From: Methanoregula sp.
Lineage (GTDB): Archaea > Halobacteriota > Methanomicrobia > Methanomicrobiales > Methanospirillaceae
DNA: 6,061 bases
Assembly (NCBI GenBank): GCA_013331015.1
Contig: DUHF01000120.1
Location: forward strand, 1-6,061
Reading direction: 5' to 3'
A program made the position numbers and the translations under genes. Within the stretch, counting starts at the first letter, position 1; the number at the start of each line of letters is the position of its first letter. Of the stretch, positions 6,006 through 6,061 are shown in pieces. The notes under the pieces were generated by a model. The model did not search any database, was not told the DNA's origin, and saw nothing but the letters and a program-made list of their open reading frames with translations.

Positions 6006-6061
6006 ATGCTCCAGAGGATGAAACGGATCCAGGTTATCGGGCCACGGCAGGAGTTATCCCG
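6006..6061 (+). CDS. ahaI: A-type ATP synthase subunit I, N-terminal fragment (3' end outside window)
   Basis: Only the first 18 complete codons are visible: MLQRMKRIQVIGPRQELS. The pattern of Met-rich and basic residues followed by IQVIGP is characteristic of the N-terminus of archaeal/V-type ATP synthase subunit I. That is a large membrane protein (subunit a homologue) whose soluble N-terminal domain contacts the peripheral stalk and whose membrane domain forms the ion half-channels. It begins 18 bases after the ahaH stop, the expected operon order. The gene runs off the window, so completeness cannot be judged. Confidence 0.8.
   Translation, partial: MLQRMKRIQVIGPRQELS

Overview
The window looks like chromosomal DNA of a methanogenic archaeon of the Methanomicrobia, probably Methanomicrobiales (Methanoregula/Methanoculleus type). 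The grounds are the large subunit of archaeal family-D DNA polymerase (DP2), a PolII-type intein at its usual site, the start of an archaeal A-type ATP synthase operon (ahaH, ahaI), GC-rich codon third positions, and archaeal-style TATA boxes and T-tract terminators. The genus is an inference from protein style, not a measured match.

Layout. Bases 1-600 (+) hold the C-terminal part of a DUF389-family multi-pass membrane protein, cut by the window edge. A 74-base convergent spacer with two small hairpins and a T-run follows. Bases 675-4592 (-) encode the DP2 subunit as a 1305-residue precursor. A 165-residue mini-intein (1446-1940) sits inside the Asn-Cys-Asp-Gly-Asp catalytic motif, so the mature protein would have about 1140 residues. 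An 81-base spacer with a T8 tract and a pyrimidine-rich stretch separates polC from an upstream same-strand gene (4674-5186, -) for a small HEAT-repeat protein. A 264-base divergent promoter region (5187-5450) has a clear TATA box facing right. It leads into a 65-residue protein of unknown function (5451-5648), ahaH (5667-5987) and the first codons of ahaI (from 6006), all on + with 18-base gaps.

Function. Two housekeeping systems meet here: replication (PolD large subunit) and energy conservation (peripheral-stalk and membrane-stator subunits of the ATP synthase). The HEAT-repeat gene between them has no evident mechanistic link to either. The most notable biology is the intein. It splits the polymerase active site, has lost any homing endonuclease, and ends in Gly-Gln rather than the usual His-Asn. 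The least-described item is the 65-residue ORF that seems to be the first gene of the ATP synthase transcript. No CRISPR array, insertion sequence, tRNA or rRNA was seen.
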